From: Ochotona curzoniae
Taxonomy: Eukaryota > Chordata > Mammalia > Lagomorpha > Ochotonidae
Assembly: GCF_017591425.1 (NCBI RefSeq)
Contig: NW_024465886.1
Location: 652,501-716,500, forward strand
Length of the DNA: 64,000 bases
Direction: 5' to 3'
Of this stretch, positions 48,125 through 57,796 are shown piece after piece. The number at the start of each line of letters is the position of its first letter. Position 1 is the first letter of the stretch. Both the position numbers and the translations under genes were made by a program. The notes under the pieces were generated by a model. That model did no database searches. It was given only the letters and a program-made list of their open reading frames with translations, and was not told where the DNA came from.

Positions 48125-48319
48125 ATTTTTTTTAAAGATTTATTTTATTTTTATTGGAAAGGTGGATATACAGAGAGGAGAGACAGAGAGGAAGAGCTTC
48201 CGTCCGATGATTCACTCCCCAAGTGAGCGCAACGGTGGATGCTATGCGGATCAAAGCCAGGAGCCTCTTCCAGGTCTCCCACGTGGGTGCAGGGTCCCAA
48301 AGCTTTGGGCTGTCCTCCA
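48125..48319 (-). mobile_element. CSINE, 5'-truncated, young
   Basis: Only the 3' 195 bp or so are present, from the reversed tail through GATTCACTCCCCAAGTGAGC and GTCTCCCACGTGGGTGCAGG to GGGCTGTCCTCC. An 11-bp target-site duplication, GTCATTTATTT, flanks it (48114 and 48320). The element has no head and so no pol III promoter. Confidence 0.9.
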
Positions 48320-48329
48320 GTCATTTATT

Positions 48330-49320
48330 TTTGGGAAGTAGTTTACTACATTTGTTTTTGATTCTGGGTTTTGTTTGTCTTTTCTTTCCAACTCAATGTT
48401 ATATTGTAAATGTATAGAATATTTATGTGCTTATACAAGTCAAGAGTGTGCAATACAGTTCTATCAAGAGTGTCAGGCCATTGCCTACCCTTCATCCTAC
48501 GCCACTCGAACCCTGGGAGATAGTCTCATTGTCTGACTTATTCTTGTGTTTCATTTTGCCTCAACAGTCACGTGTATTTCATCTCTTTCCCTTTTTTCTT
48601 ACGCAAAGATAGAGTATTATAAATGTTCATTTTAAAATCTGATGACTTGATAATGCACTTTAAACTCCCTCCCCCCTTTTATTGTGGCTCATTTCTTTTT
48701 ATCATCGTGAGGATAGGCCACCACTTGTTTTGTTCTGGTTTGTTTTTTTAATATTAAAAGACATCTTTGTTACTTCCAATTTCTCACAGTTATAAATAAA
48801 GCTGCTACCAATATTTGCATGTAGGTTTTTGTGTGAACATAGTTGCCAATTCATTTTAGTAAATATTTAGAACAATTGCTAGATCTCGTGGCAACCCTCT
48901 GCTTAGTTTTGCAAGAAATTGCTATTGAGTAGATAGTCTTTTTACTTCACACTTTCCATCTAATGCCATGTTTTAGAGATCACTGCATCCAGTTCATGGA
49001 ATTGATTAGTTCCTTTTGCAACTGTACGGGATCTAGCCATGTGGATGTGTTCTACTTTTGCCAGCCATTCCTTATTTGGGCTTATTAGCAGTTTGTGGTG
49101 TTTTTGCAATGATAAATAATGCTGCAATGACTAACCTATTGTGCTGCATTTTAATATTTTGGAAAATGTGTATTCAAGATGAAATTCATGAGTTGGAATT
49201 ACTGAATTAAACAATGAAAGTATATATGTATTAAAAGATGTCATCAAGATCTTCTTCATAAAGTTTGGCTTATTTTGCATTCCAGGCAATAATATTTAAG
49301 ACTCCCTGATTCTCCACACC
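48330..49320 (-). mobile_element. Old L1 3' regions, antisense (perhaps two copies)
   Basis: The plus strand has TTATAAATAAAGCTGCTACC, GTAGGTTTTTGTGTGAACAT and GTTTTGCAAGAAATTGC (about 48790-48925). A second, similar set follows: GATAAATAATGCTGCAATGA, GAGTTGGAATTACTGAATT, TTGCATTCCAGGCAATAA and TTCTCCACACCTTTCC (about 49110-49325). The motif order repeats, which suggests two L1 3' ends side by side. Confidence 0.62.
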
Positions 49321-49329
49321 TTTCCTTGT

Positions 49330-49680
49330 TTTAAAGGTGTATTTATTTATTTGAATGGGAAACTTGTAGAGAAGATGAGTGAGTGGGGAGTGAGAAGGCA
49401 GAGACAGATACGGAAAGCCAGACAGGCAGGCAGGTGGGCGGGCGGGCGGGCAGGCAGACAGGCAGGCCAACAGACAGGCAGGCAGGCAGACAGGCAGACA
49501 GCCAGCCCATCTGCTGGTTAGTGTCCCGAGTGGCGGTAGTGGTCAGTGCTGGACCAGAATGACAAGAGGAGCCAGCAACCCCGGCTGCATCTCCACACGC
49601 AGGTGCAGCTCAGGCCATTGCGGGCATCTGGACAGTGAGCCAGCACATGGGCAACTTCCTGTCTGTCTTAAAACACTGAA
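49330..49680 (-). mobile_element. CSINE-type element with a CAGG expansion
   Basis: The reversed tail TTTAAAGGTGTATTTATTTA and a GAGAAGATGAG tract lead into the CAGG repeat. Beyond it come CCATCTGCTGGTTAGTGTCC, GAGCCAGCAACCCCGGCTGC and further body. The right end is uncertain. Confidence 0.55.
49418..49505. repeat. CAGG/CGGG/CAGA tetranucleotide array
   Basis: About 20 tetranucleotide units with mixed CAGG, CGGG and CAGA variants, lying in the purine-rich part of an old SINE. Confidence 0.92.
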
Positions 49681-49734
49681 ACCTACCAGATACAGCATTA
49701 ATCAAACTTCCAGGTTTTTTGTTTACTTAATAAA

Positions 49735-49925
49735 GCTAAAAAAATTTATGATCATATGTAAACCTTTATTTGAATCTTTCAGTGGTAGCATTAATGAAAA
49801 TCATCAAAATTTGAAAACAATTCAGTCATATGTTAGTAAGTGAATGGATAAACTTTGGTGTAGCTTTATAATGAAATGTTAATATGTAGCAAACCATTGG
49901 TACGTCTTATTAAGATTTGAAAGTC
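49735..49925 (+). mobile_element. Old L1 3' fragment, sense
   Basis: GTAAGTGAATGGATAAACTT, TGGTGTAGCTTTATAATGAA and AACCATTGGTACGTCT match sense L1 (GTGAATGGATAAACAAA, TGGTATATCCATACAATGGA). It is flanked on both sides by antisense L1 pieces. Confidence 0.55.
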
Positions 49926-49979
49926 AAGACATTAACAAGAGATGTTTTGAATCTAAAAGGATTCTATTTACATTGTAAG

Positions 49980-50335
49980 GGTGTTTTCTTATTCTTTTAA
50001 AAAATATGTTTTGAAGTTATCTGGTGAATTTCATTTTTCAGTATCTTTACTATTTCTGTGAATTTACTTTTCTCTATCATTTATCTGCTAATTATTAAGA
50101 ATATTATTGCTTTTGCCTCCTAATTTTGTATGCTACATTATGTAATTATCAGTTGAGTAACTTTTATCATCGATTCTCTAGGTACACTTAGGTGAGTTAT
50201 ATTGTCTACAAACGAAAATTATAGGTATTTTCTTTCTTTCTCATGCTTTATTGCATTGGCTAACATCTTCAGTTCAGTGTTAACCATTATTGGAATAGAA
50301 GACACGAGAGATCCGTGGCTTGCTCTTAAGCTTAA
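49980..50335 (-). mobile_element. Old L1 ORF2 fragment, antisense
   Basis: The plus strand has GATTCTCTAGGTACACTTAG, TTATTGCATTGGCTAACATC, TTCAGTTCAGTGTTAACCAT and GATCCGTGGCTTGCTC, matching antisense L1 ORF2 further 5' than the 46.9-kb piece. Confidence 0.6.
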
Positions 50336-50424
50336 ATGTCTTCCAAGCTAGCAAGATGGTGGACGTGTGTGTGTGTATGGGGGGTGTTTACATAAAGAGA
50401 TATCTGGATATTCTTATCAAGCAT

Positions 50425-50690
50425 TTTCAAATTATTTATTTACTTCTTTAGTTAGATGATAAAGAGAGAAAACTCTTCTGTCTGTTGCTTTACTCCCGAT
50501 TGGCCAGGGATGACACAGCCGGAATCCCAGAACTCCAGCGGGGTCTTCCACACAGGAGAAAGGGGCCACGTACATGGCCCATGGACTTCTGCTTTCACAG
50601 GCTCACTGACCGGAAGGTCAGTTGGAACCCGAGCTCCGCTAAGGGGTGCCTCACCTGCTAAGCCCCAATGCTAACCCATCTCAGTTATTT
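50425..50690 (-). mobile_element. CSINE-type element, old, minus orientation
   Basis: ATTATTTATTTACTTCTTTA, TGGCCAGGGATGACACAGCC, GGGTCTTCCACACAGG, GGCCCATGGACTTCTGC and an end near CCTGCTAAGCCCC follow the element order. A high proportion of sites have changed. Confidence 0.6.
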
Positions 50691-50739
50691 TTATGAGAAG
50701 GTTGACATGTGTCACAACGACGTTTCAAGATGAGTTAAC

Positions 50740-51255
50740 TATTTCATTCCTGATGGGTTTGTATTTTCTTAGGGGGAAGGGCAGGTTTAGAATTTCCATT
50801 CGTTTCTTGACAGATTTTCAGTCTTTTCTGAATTTCCCATTGTATAATTAGACGTTAACCACAGATACATACCCTGCATCTACCTTGCAGCTGTGTCTGT
50901 TTCGGGTGACTTTATTCTCAGGCATGAATCCTACTTTTGTGTTGCTTTGCTAATATGCTGGGCATTTTCTTCTTTACTGAGTTAACTGTATGTTTTGCCA
51001 CTAATGTGTTGGACATTGTATGTGATATATCGAGGAGACTGGATTTTGTCCTTTCCTCGAAAGCGTGTCGGGGGGCCCTTCTTCGGACTTGGTCTAGGTT
51101 TGTTGGAGTTTTACCTGTGTTAAGCTTGCCTTTGCTTTAAGCTCAGATAGTAGCTTTGTTCTGTCCTCAGACACGGGACATGCTTTCGTCACTCAAGTAA
51201 ATGGAAGTCCAGCAAAGGGCTGAGCCTCTGACCTTGTGATCGTCTGTGGAAGTTT
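50740..51255 (-). mobile_element. Old L1 3' UTR, antisense
   Basis: GAGTTAACTGTATGTTTTGC, GTTGGACATTGTATGTGATA, CGAGGAGACTGGATTTTGTC and CTTTGCTTTAAGCTC correspond to the antisense 3' UTR of old L1 (the ...CTGTATGCTGGACATTGTG... region). Confidence 0.5.
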
Positions 51256-52364
51256 CTGGTCAGCACTTCTGACTTTTTTTTTTATTAGTTTTTTTTTTGT
51301 TTGTTTTGTTTTCTGGGATGTTTGAAGTTTTTCCCAGTAAATGTGTAGTCAGGGATGACCCAAACATTTTAAGAGCAGTATGCAGATTTGCGGACGCTGT
51401 AGTAGTCTGCGTTGAAGAGGTATATCCTTCCATGATTGAAAGGTGCTGTCTGAGGGTAAACGGGGGCTCTCACGTTGGAGTCCTCAGTCTGGTCAGCACC
51501 CTACTTCTGCTTGGGTTGCAGCCCTTTCATGGGAGGAAAGAACAGAGCCCTCGAGTGCAGCTGTGTGCCTGTGCATCCTTCAAATTCCTGTTTCCTGTTG
51601 GCCCCGCCTAACGCCACCGACAGAGAATGAAAACTATTTTGTGCGCTTCTTACTGCCGTTAGCAGGGACTGTAGCAGGTGCAGCGAGGGCTGCTACTTGA
51701 ATCCAGAAGCGAAGAACCAGACAATTTCAGTAGTGATAGTTTCACAGTTGTGGTATTTGCATTTCACTGTGGCGTCTACTCTGTGGTACATGTTACGATA
51801 TTCTATGCTTTTCAGGCTAAGAGGCTGAAAGATCCCTGATGGGCTTCCTGGGGTGTGCTATGGAGCTCATGGTTTGATTATTCAAGGAACCGATTGACCG
51901 AGGGGAAGAACAACACTTGAACTGTGTGGTCCTGGACTGATGTGTCTCGGCTGTCTGTGGACTTCTCTGCTGCTGGTGTTCGGGGGTTGACTTGAGTGCC
52001 AGACGGTGCCACATGTCTAAAAGGCACAAAGATGTTCCTGTTGAAGCTCAACAGATTTTTAAAATGTTGTTTTCTAACAGTCTTCGCTTGATACGCACCT
52101 CATCTGACATTCCTTAGATTTATAATTTAATCTGAATATTGAAAGAATTCAATACATCTGTTGGTTAAGAACTTAACATGAAATATGCAATTATTAGAAC
52201 AATAATTACAGGAACAACACAGACTAACCTGTGCTATTTTAAGCAGAAACACAAAAGGCCGTTTTGACAGTTCTCTATCCAACTGGTTTCGAGTCGTAAA
52301 GTTCTAGGCACAAATCTTAGGCAAGGAGAGCATCACATGAGAGTGTATTGAAGACTCAGTGTTT
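51256..52364. other. Unique DNA with T-rich start
   Basis: T-rich tracts lie at 51272-51306. I see no recognised repeat or exon after them. Confidence 0.35.
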
Positions 52365-52379
52365 GAAAATATGGGCATT

Positions 52380-52718
52380 GGGCCCGGCGCGGTGGTGCAA
52401 GTGGTTAAAGGTCCTCGCCTTGCACGCCCGGGATCCCATATGGGCGCCGGTTCTAATCCCAGCAGCCCCGCTTCCCTTCCAGCTCCCTGCCTGTGGCCTG
52501 GGAAAGCAGTCGAGGACAGCCCAAGGCTTTGGGAACCTGCACCCGCGTGGGAGACCCGCAAGAGGCTCCTGGCTTCGGACCGGCATAGTATCGGCCCGTT
52601 GCGCTCACTTGGGGAGTGAATCATCGGACGGAAGATCTTCCTCTCTGTCTCTCCTCTCTGTATATTCGCCTTTCCAATGAAAAAATAATAAAAATAAATC
52701 TTTAAAAAAAAAAAAAAA
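52380..52718 (+). mobile_element. CSINE, full length, young
   Basis: A near-canonical copy (GGGCCCGGCGCGGTGGTGCA, CGCCGGTTCTAATCCCAG, GCAGTCGAGGACAGCCC, AATAAATCTTT and poly-A). A perfect 15-bp target-site duplication, GAAAATATGGGCATT, lies at 52365-52379 and 52719-52733. With 8879 this is one of the two freshest copies in the window. Confidence 0.97.
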
Positions 52719-52733
52719 GAAAATATGGGCATT

Positions 52734-53904
52734 AGTTCCTAAGTGTAGGGATGGCCACTCACTTTATGAAGTGTCAGTGGCCCTCGAGCTTATTGATATA
52801 GCTTCTCCATGAAAAAGGATGTGGATTTTCAAGGAAAAGCCCATGTTTACACAGTCTGTGGTCATGGATCGGTTCTAAGTACCAGTTCCTGTGGGGGGGG
52901 TGGGGACAGACGCCAAGTCCCCGGTCCTCAATGCCTCATGTCTGTGAACTTACTAATACGCTTTCACATCATGAAAATGGATGATAATTCTATTTATGGT
53001 TGTTCAGTTATCCATAATCTGATATCTCCTAGGTCATTTTCTCTGTCTCTCTATGGCAGTTACAGTTGAAGTACTGTTTGCGTTTTGTAACATGCGGTTG
53101 AATTCTGTTCTACATGTGTTTTTCGGAGCTCAGTCTTGATAATGTGCGGGGACAGTAGACTAATAATGCAGTGATTAACTGAAAGAAAGTAGAGGAATAA
53201 GGCTAGTAGCCAGTAGTAGGGCCTTGAACCAGTGTCATTCTTGTAGAAATACAAAGGAGGCATCTTTGAGATGATTACATTAAACAAAACTAAACAGTGT
53301 CAAGTTAGGCTTGGTAACTGAATGTCAGCAGTTAAAGTAACGGAGGAGAGCTCTGAGTGAAGGTTGCTGAATAAGAAGTAGGATAGCTAATAGAAAATGC
53401 AATTTGAGATCAAGGATTATAGCCGAGGGATGCAGCCAGAGCTGGCTTCGTCCTGCGAAGTGATGGATGCAGAGTTGGGAGTGGCTAAGACAGGATTAGC
53501 CATGGTCTGTAGTAGAGCCATCATGTTATGGTAATTCGGAGGCACCAATTCATAGGAACATTTTGTCTTAAAGTATTTTAGTCTGACATATATCCTTGCG
53601 AACATTTCTGTATTAGAAATTGGCCTCTCTCTCCTAGCAATTTGCAACTCATGTATATTAACCATCAAATAGTCTTTCAAATTTAAAACGGAAAAAATAA
53701 GCCCTTGGGTTCCCTCTGCTGCGGATTCCTTGTCATGCGGTGGAAACGCAGAGTGCTAAGCAGGTTTGATAGAGAGCTTTGATGGATGCAGAGTCTGTCT
53801 GGTGAGGTGCTCAATTACTTATGCTTGTTTTCCTCTAACTCCTCGTTGTCTCACAAACTTGCGGTTGGGATTTCTTACCTTGGTGAGGCGAGATTTTATG
53901 ACTA
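52734..53904. other. Unique DNA with a short poly-G
   Basis: A G-run lies at about 52892-52899. No recognised repeat or exon. Confidence 0.35.
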
Positions 53905-54097
53905 GGTCTCCGTGCAAGTGCAGGGTCCCAGGGCATTGGGCCATCTTCTATTTTCCCAGATCACAAGCAGGGAGCTTTAATGGGACGTGGGGGTGCCGGG
54001 ACGTAGGGGTGCCAAGACGTGAACTTGAGATCATATGGGATCTTGGCACGTGCAAGGTTGAGGACCTTAGCAGCTATGCTACCGCACTGGGTCCAGT
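53905..54097 (-). mobile_element. CSINE, lacking its 3' part, with internal 16-bp duplication
   Basis: GGTCTCCGTGCAAGTGCAGG, CAGATCACAAGCAGGGAGC, CATATGGGATCTTGGCACGT and a head ending CCGCACTGGGTCC identify it. The tail is missing at the left. A 16-bp tandem duplication (GGGACGTGGGGGTGCC and GGGACGTAGGGGTGCC) lies at 53982-54013. Confidence 0.82.
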
Positions 54098-54109
54098 TGG
54101 GATCCTTTT

Positions 54110-54547
54110 AAGATTACCTGGAAAAGAACATCCCCAAATAGTTTGTGCTTTGTATGTGGATTTAGTTTTTGGGTCTTCCCTCAAACCAGGCTTTTGCAGC
54201 TGCTGCCAGGTGCTGCATCCTGGCCGTGCCCAGCATCCTTCCAGCCCTCTCCCAGCCTTGGCTCCCATACGTGTTGGTGAGTTCTGCACTCCAGCCTGGC
54301 TCAGCCAATTGCCACCCCAGTTCTTGAGAAAACCTGTGGGTGTTGCCGTCTCACAGAGGGGATCCCACAAATCTACAGAGCGTGCCCCCAGATCCGGTTC
54401 TCTAGTTCCGACGGGTGCCGTGGGGCAGCCTGGTCTGGCCCAGCCCTGCCTGGACAGTCCTGGGGAGGTGCTGCGGCGAGCCGAGCAGGCACCGCCTCCA
54501 CCGCCTTTGGCCCATTTTTGTGGCGTTAGTGGGCGGGGCTTAATCAA
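54110..54547. other. GC-rich block: L1 5' UTR-like or a small promoter
   Basis: GC content is well above the flanks and ends sharply at about 54540. Near that edge are GTGGGCGGGGCTTAATC (GC box, 54528-54544) and CCATTTTTGTGG (YY1-like on the minus strand). Internally GCCAGG, GGGCTGG and CCAGGCTG motifs recur on the minus strand, which reminds me of lagomorph L1 5' UTR repeats. Both strands are open: 262 codons plus (53766-54554, entering through the SINE) and 157 codons minus (54074-54547). Neither has a recognisable domain. Confidence 0.35.
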
Positions 54548-54992
54548 AGTTTAATTTGTTTTGCAGTATAAAGTTTTTACTTCACTCACACCATTTAAAT
54601 TCTTCTAAATGTTATTCGTTAGGAGTCTTTAAGATTGTACAAGTCTTTTACAAATACAAAATTATACATGATTGCTTAATGATATAAACTTTTATGAAAT
54701 TGTGTGGCTAAGACAAAATATACAAATCCATTGGTAGTGAAAGTGGTATAGCATTGAACCATCTGTGCTCCAGTTCACGTTTTATGACTTTACAAATGTG
54801 TTTTTAGAAATGTGAGCTTATTTATATTCATAAAGTGTCAGTTTTATCTCAGTTGCCACTCTGTTATGATTTTACTAAGGCAAAGATAATAAACAAAACA
54901 TGAAAATCATTGAGTTAAACTAGTTTTCTTTTGAGCTGAATAAAGATGTTGTAGCAGAAGGCATTTTTCAGGCAAAGCTTTATTATTATGTT
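54548..54992. other. Unique AT-rich DNA
   Basis: I see no recognised repeat or exon. Confidence 0.35.
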
Positions 54993-55316
54993 GTTGTAAA
55001 TATTTATTTACTTTTATTGGAAAGGCAGATTTACAGAGGGAAGGAGACACAGAGAGAAAGATTTTCCATCTGCTGGTTCACTCCCCAAATGGCCGCAATG
55101 GCTGGTGCTGAGCTGATCTGAAGCCAGGCGCCTCCTCCGGGTCTCCCACGCAGGTGCAGTGTCCCAAGGCTTTGGGTCTTTCTTGACTGCTTTCCCAGGC
55201 TACAGGCAAGGAGCCAGATGGGAAGTGGAGCAGGAAGGACAAGAACTGGTGCCAGAAAGGGCTTCTTATACGTACAGTGCAAGGGTCCCAGCACCTGGGC
55301 TGCTGTGCCAGGCCCA
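54993..55316 (-). mobile_element. CSINE, full length, minus orientation
   Basis: AAATATTTATTTACTTTTAT, CATCTGCTGGTTCACTCCCC, AAATGGCCGCAATGG and GTCTCCCACGCAGGTGCAG lead to a head ending TGCTGTGCCAGGCCC. The flanks are T/A-rich, and I saw only a weak duplication. Confidence 0.9.
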
Positions 55317-55947
55317 ATTTTATTGTTTGTAATGTAAACTATACCTACCCAATGACCTGTATACGTATTTAATTGATATCCTTTAGTTGCGATCCTCTTC
55401 ATTCCTTGTAGGATATAAATTTAAATGAAAAAAAGTTTATAAAGTATGTTTGGTAAATAGGTTTTTCTTTTGGAAATGTTATAAGTTGTGATGTACTAGA
55501 AAATTCCATGGATAATGTGTATTTTGGGAAAATGAATTTTAATAATGTGCAGCTGTATAAGATTACTTTTTAAGTATTTTTCTATATTTTTAATTACTTT
55601 CATTTTTGTTTTCTGTAGAATATAATGTATGTGAACTATAATGGAGAATTGGGGCAGCCCTGTGTAGTAATTAAATGTTAGGAAATTAAGTTTTATTGTG
55701 CATTTAGCCATTTGTTGTAAATCTTTATTATAATCTATACCAACATGAAGGATATTTATTATTTTTTGAAGCAAAATTAATATGTGCCTTTTTTCTAAGC
55801 AGTAGTGAAAAATTTTCATTTGATTTTGCTCACACACATTTTAAGAATTAGCAATATTTTTTGATGTGAAATTCTGTTGTGTGCTAGTTACAACCTCAAG
55901 AAATTTTATAAATTTAGCTAAAACTTTACATATTCTGCAGTTGTTCA
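55317..55947. other. Unique AT-rich DNA
   Basis: A 113-codon minus-strand frame (55496-55837) is very AT-rich and has no motif. Not called. Confidence 0.35.
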
Positions 55948-56215
55948 TTGTTAGGAGAGAAGGAGTGTGAGAGAGTGAAGTCGGTCTGCTGGTTCCTCCC
56001 CCCCCACGGCCTCAGCAGGAGGCCCACGCCAGGCCCAGGGCCTCGAAGCCTTCCTGACTGTGCCTGTGGCAGCAGGGCTCCAGGCACATGGGCCACCTGC
56101 TGCTGTCCAGGCACTCTCACGGTCACGCGGTTGGAGGTGAAATATGAGACTCCGGCTGGCACAGCCATGGCTTCCCAGGCAGCAGGTTAATGCACTGTAC
56201 TGAGAAAAATGCTGA
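55948..56215 (-). mobile_element. CSINE-type element, very old, minus orientation
   Basis: GGTCTGCTGGTTCCTCCCCC, GGCCCACGCCAGGCCCAGGG, CAGGCACATGGGCCACCTGC and a head near CAGGCAGCAGGTTAATGC identify it. A poly-C run lies at about 55998-56005. Confidence 0.65.
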
Positions 56216-56279
56216 TCCTAGGGTTAACTTATTGTGATTTCATTAACACAAATCTAAGATGAGTTTTGTAGTTAATATT

Positions 56280-56470
56280 TCATTTTTATTAATAGATGAA
56301 ACTGGAGTTATAGAAGCTATTTTGCAGTTCTGATTTGCCCTCTGAATTTCGTATGCGAAGAAACTGAGGCTCCAAGTGTCAAAGCAAATGATGTAAGAGT
56401 TACTTGAAGATGGCCACAGCTTCTTCCCGAGTTTCAAGCAGGAATCTTTTAGGAACACAAAGGCTTTCCC
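56280..56470 (-). mobile_element. Possible MIR remnant
   Basis: GCGAAGAAACTGAGGCTCCA at 56355-56374 resembles the MIR 3' segment in reverse (GAAGAAACTGAGGCTCAGAG). The rest is too diverged to be sure. Confidence 0.35.
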
Positions 56471-57738
56471 AGGCCGGACGAGCACTCTGAGATCACAAGC
56501 CTGCCAGGAGAGACGCTGGCCGCCGTAGGATGCCAGCAGGTGTGTGGGCTGTGTCTCCCAACATGCCTGTCCTTCCCAGAGTCATTTGGCATCTTTATGT
56601 TTTCACCTGCCGCTCCATGGGAGTCGGAATCGAATCCTATTGTTTAGAGAGGACGTTTTGTCATCCTAGGCTGTCTATGACATCCCTCGGACGTGCCACT
56701 CGCCAGCAGTGCAATGCCTGGAACAGTGTGCAGTGTGCCCAGTCTGCTGGCATACTTCCTGCTTTCTCCAGTTGGGTTCTCGAATTCTCCCATCTCTCTT
56801 CTGTTTATTCATCTCCACTGCAATCCGTAGCACATGCTTGGTATTCGCCTTCAAGGCACCGTCACCTTCTCGTGATTTCTCTGTGTCATATTGAAAATTT
56901 AACTCTGCTTTATTAGAAAAGTGTTAGTAATAATAAGTGCTGACATCTCAGCCATACTGTGCTCAAGAATAGCATAGATGCTCGTGGGCGGCTGGCATGC
57001 AGTTAATGACGCTCTTTAAGGGCAAAGTGTCAGTAGAAGTTTCCGAATGTTAACAAAGTGATTTATATGTGAATCTATGCAGTGATTATTGAAAATACTC
57101 TTTTCTCATTAAGCCAAGTCCCACACAGAAAACTGCTCCTGTAATTGAGTTCTTGTGTGTTCTCGTAGGTAATTACAAGAACTTGAAGGTAATTACTATT
57201 TAAATGTTATAAGAATCTGCAGTTCAGTTCCTCGCCTGTCCTGATTTAAGTTTCTGCTCCGAGAAGTGAAGGCTGTGAGATGATCCTGTGTGTGAGCTGG
57301 CAGACAGAGCTGCTGTGTGAAGGGTACAGCAGAACTGCCCAAGGACCGTGTGTTTTGGGTGCTCCCTTGTATTATCTTCCAAATGTGGCTCTTTTCCCAA
57401 CCCTCCTTAACCAATGGAAGTATTGGGAAATGATAATTGAGCCATATTTTGTTCTGCTTAGTATATGCTCAGAATCACTTTCGAGTGTGAAACTAAAACC
57501 AAAAAAATTAAGATTTAGTCCCTTCTCTTCAGATGTTAACTCAAGGGATTTGGCCCTATTTGCTTATTGGTCCAACCCTTTATAATACAAATTCCAAATT
57601 ATTATTCCTAATTTTATCGTTCTGACTTTCATACATAATCATAATTTGGTTATGTGCATAAATACAGCAACAGCAAATTTATGTAATCTATTTATCTGTG
57701 CAGAGTTGATTGGAAATTCATAGTGTTTATGTCTGCAA
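56471..57738. other. Unique DNA
   Basis: A 128-codon plus-strand frame (56530-56916) overlaps a 61-codon frame and has no motif. No exon called. Confidence 0.35.
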
Positions 57739-57779
57739 GGTTGTTAAGTCTCATGAGCATATCATGAGACTCAACAACC
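57739..57779. repeat. 18-bp-arm hairpin with a 5-nt loop
   Basis: GGTTGTTAAGTCTCATGA (57739-57756) faces TCATGAGACTCAACAACC (57762-57779) across GCATA. One mismatch breaks the stem on the plus strand; on a minus-strand transcript it becomes a G-U pair. A third partial copy, TATCATGAGTCTC, follows at about 57781-57793. Confidence 0.95.
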
Positions 57780-57796
57780 GTATCATGAGTCTCTAC

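Noticed and set aside
49735..50335. Twin-priming inversion of a single L1
   Set aside because: The order sense-3'-end then antisense-ORF2 along the plus strand is not what one twin-primed insertion would give; separate insertions fit better.
53766..54554. 262-codon plus-strand open frame as a gene
   Set aside because: It starts in unique DNA, runs straight through an antisense CSINE and ends in the GC-rich block. No domain is recognisable and the opposite strand is also open.
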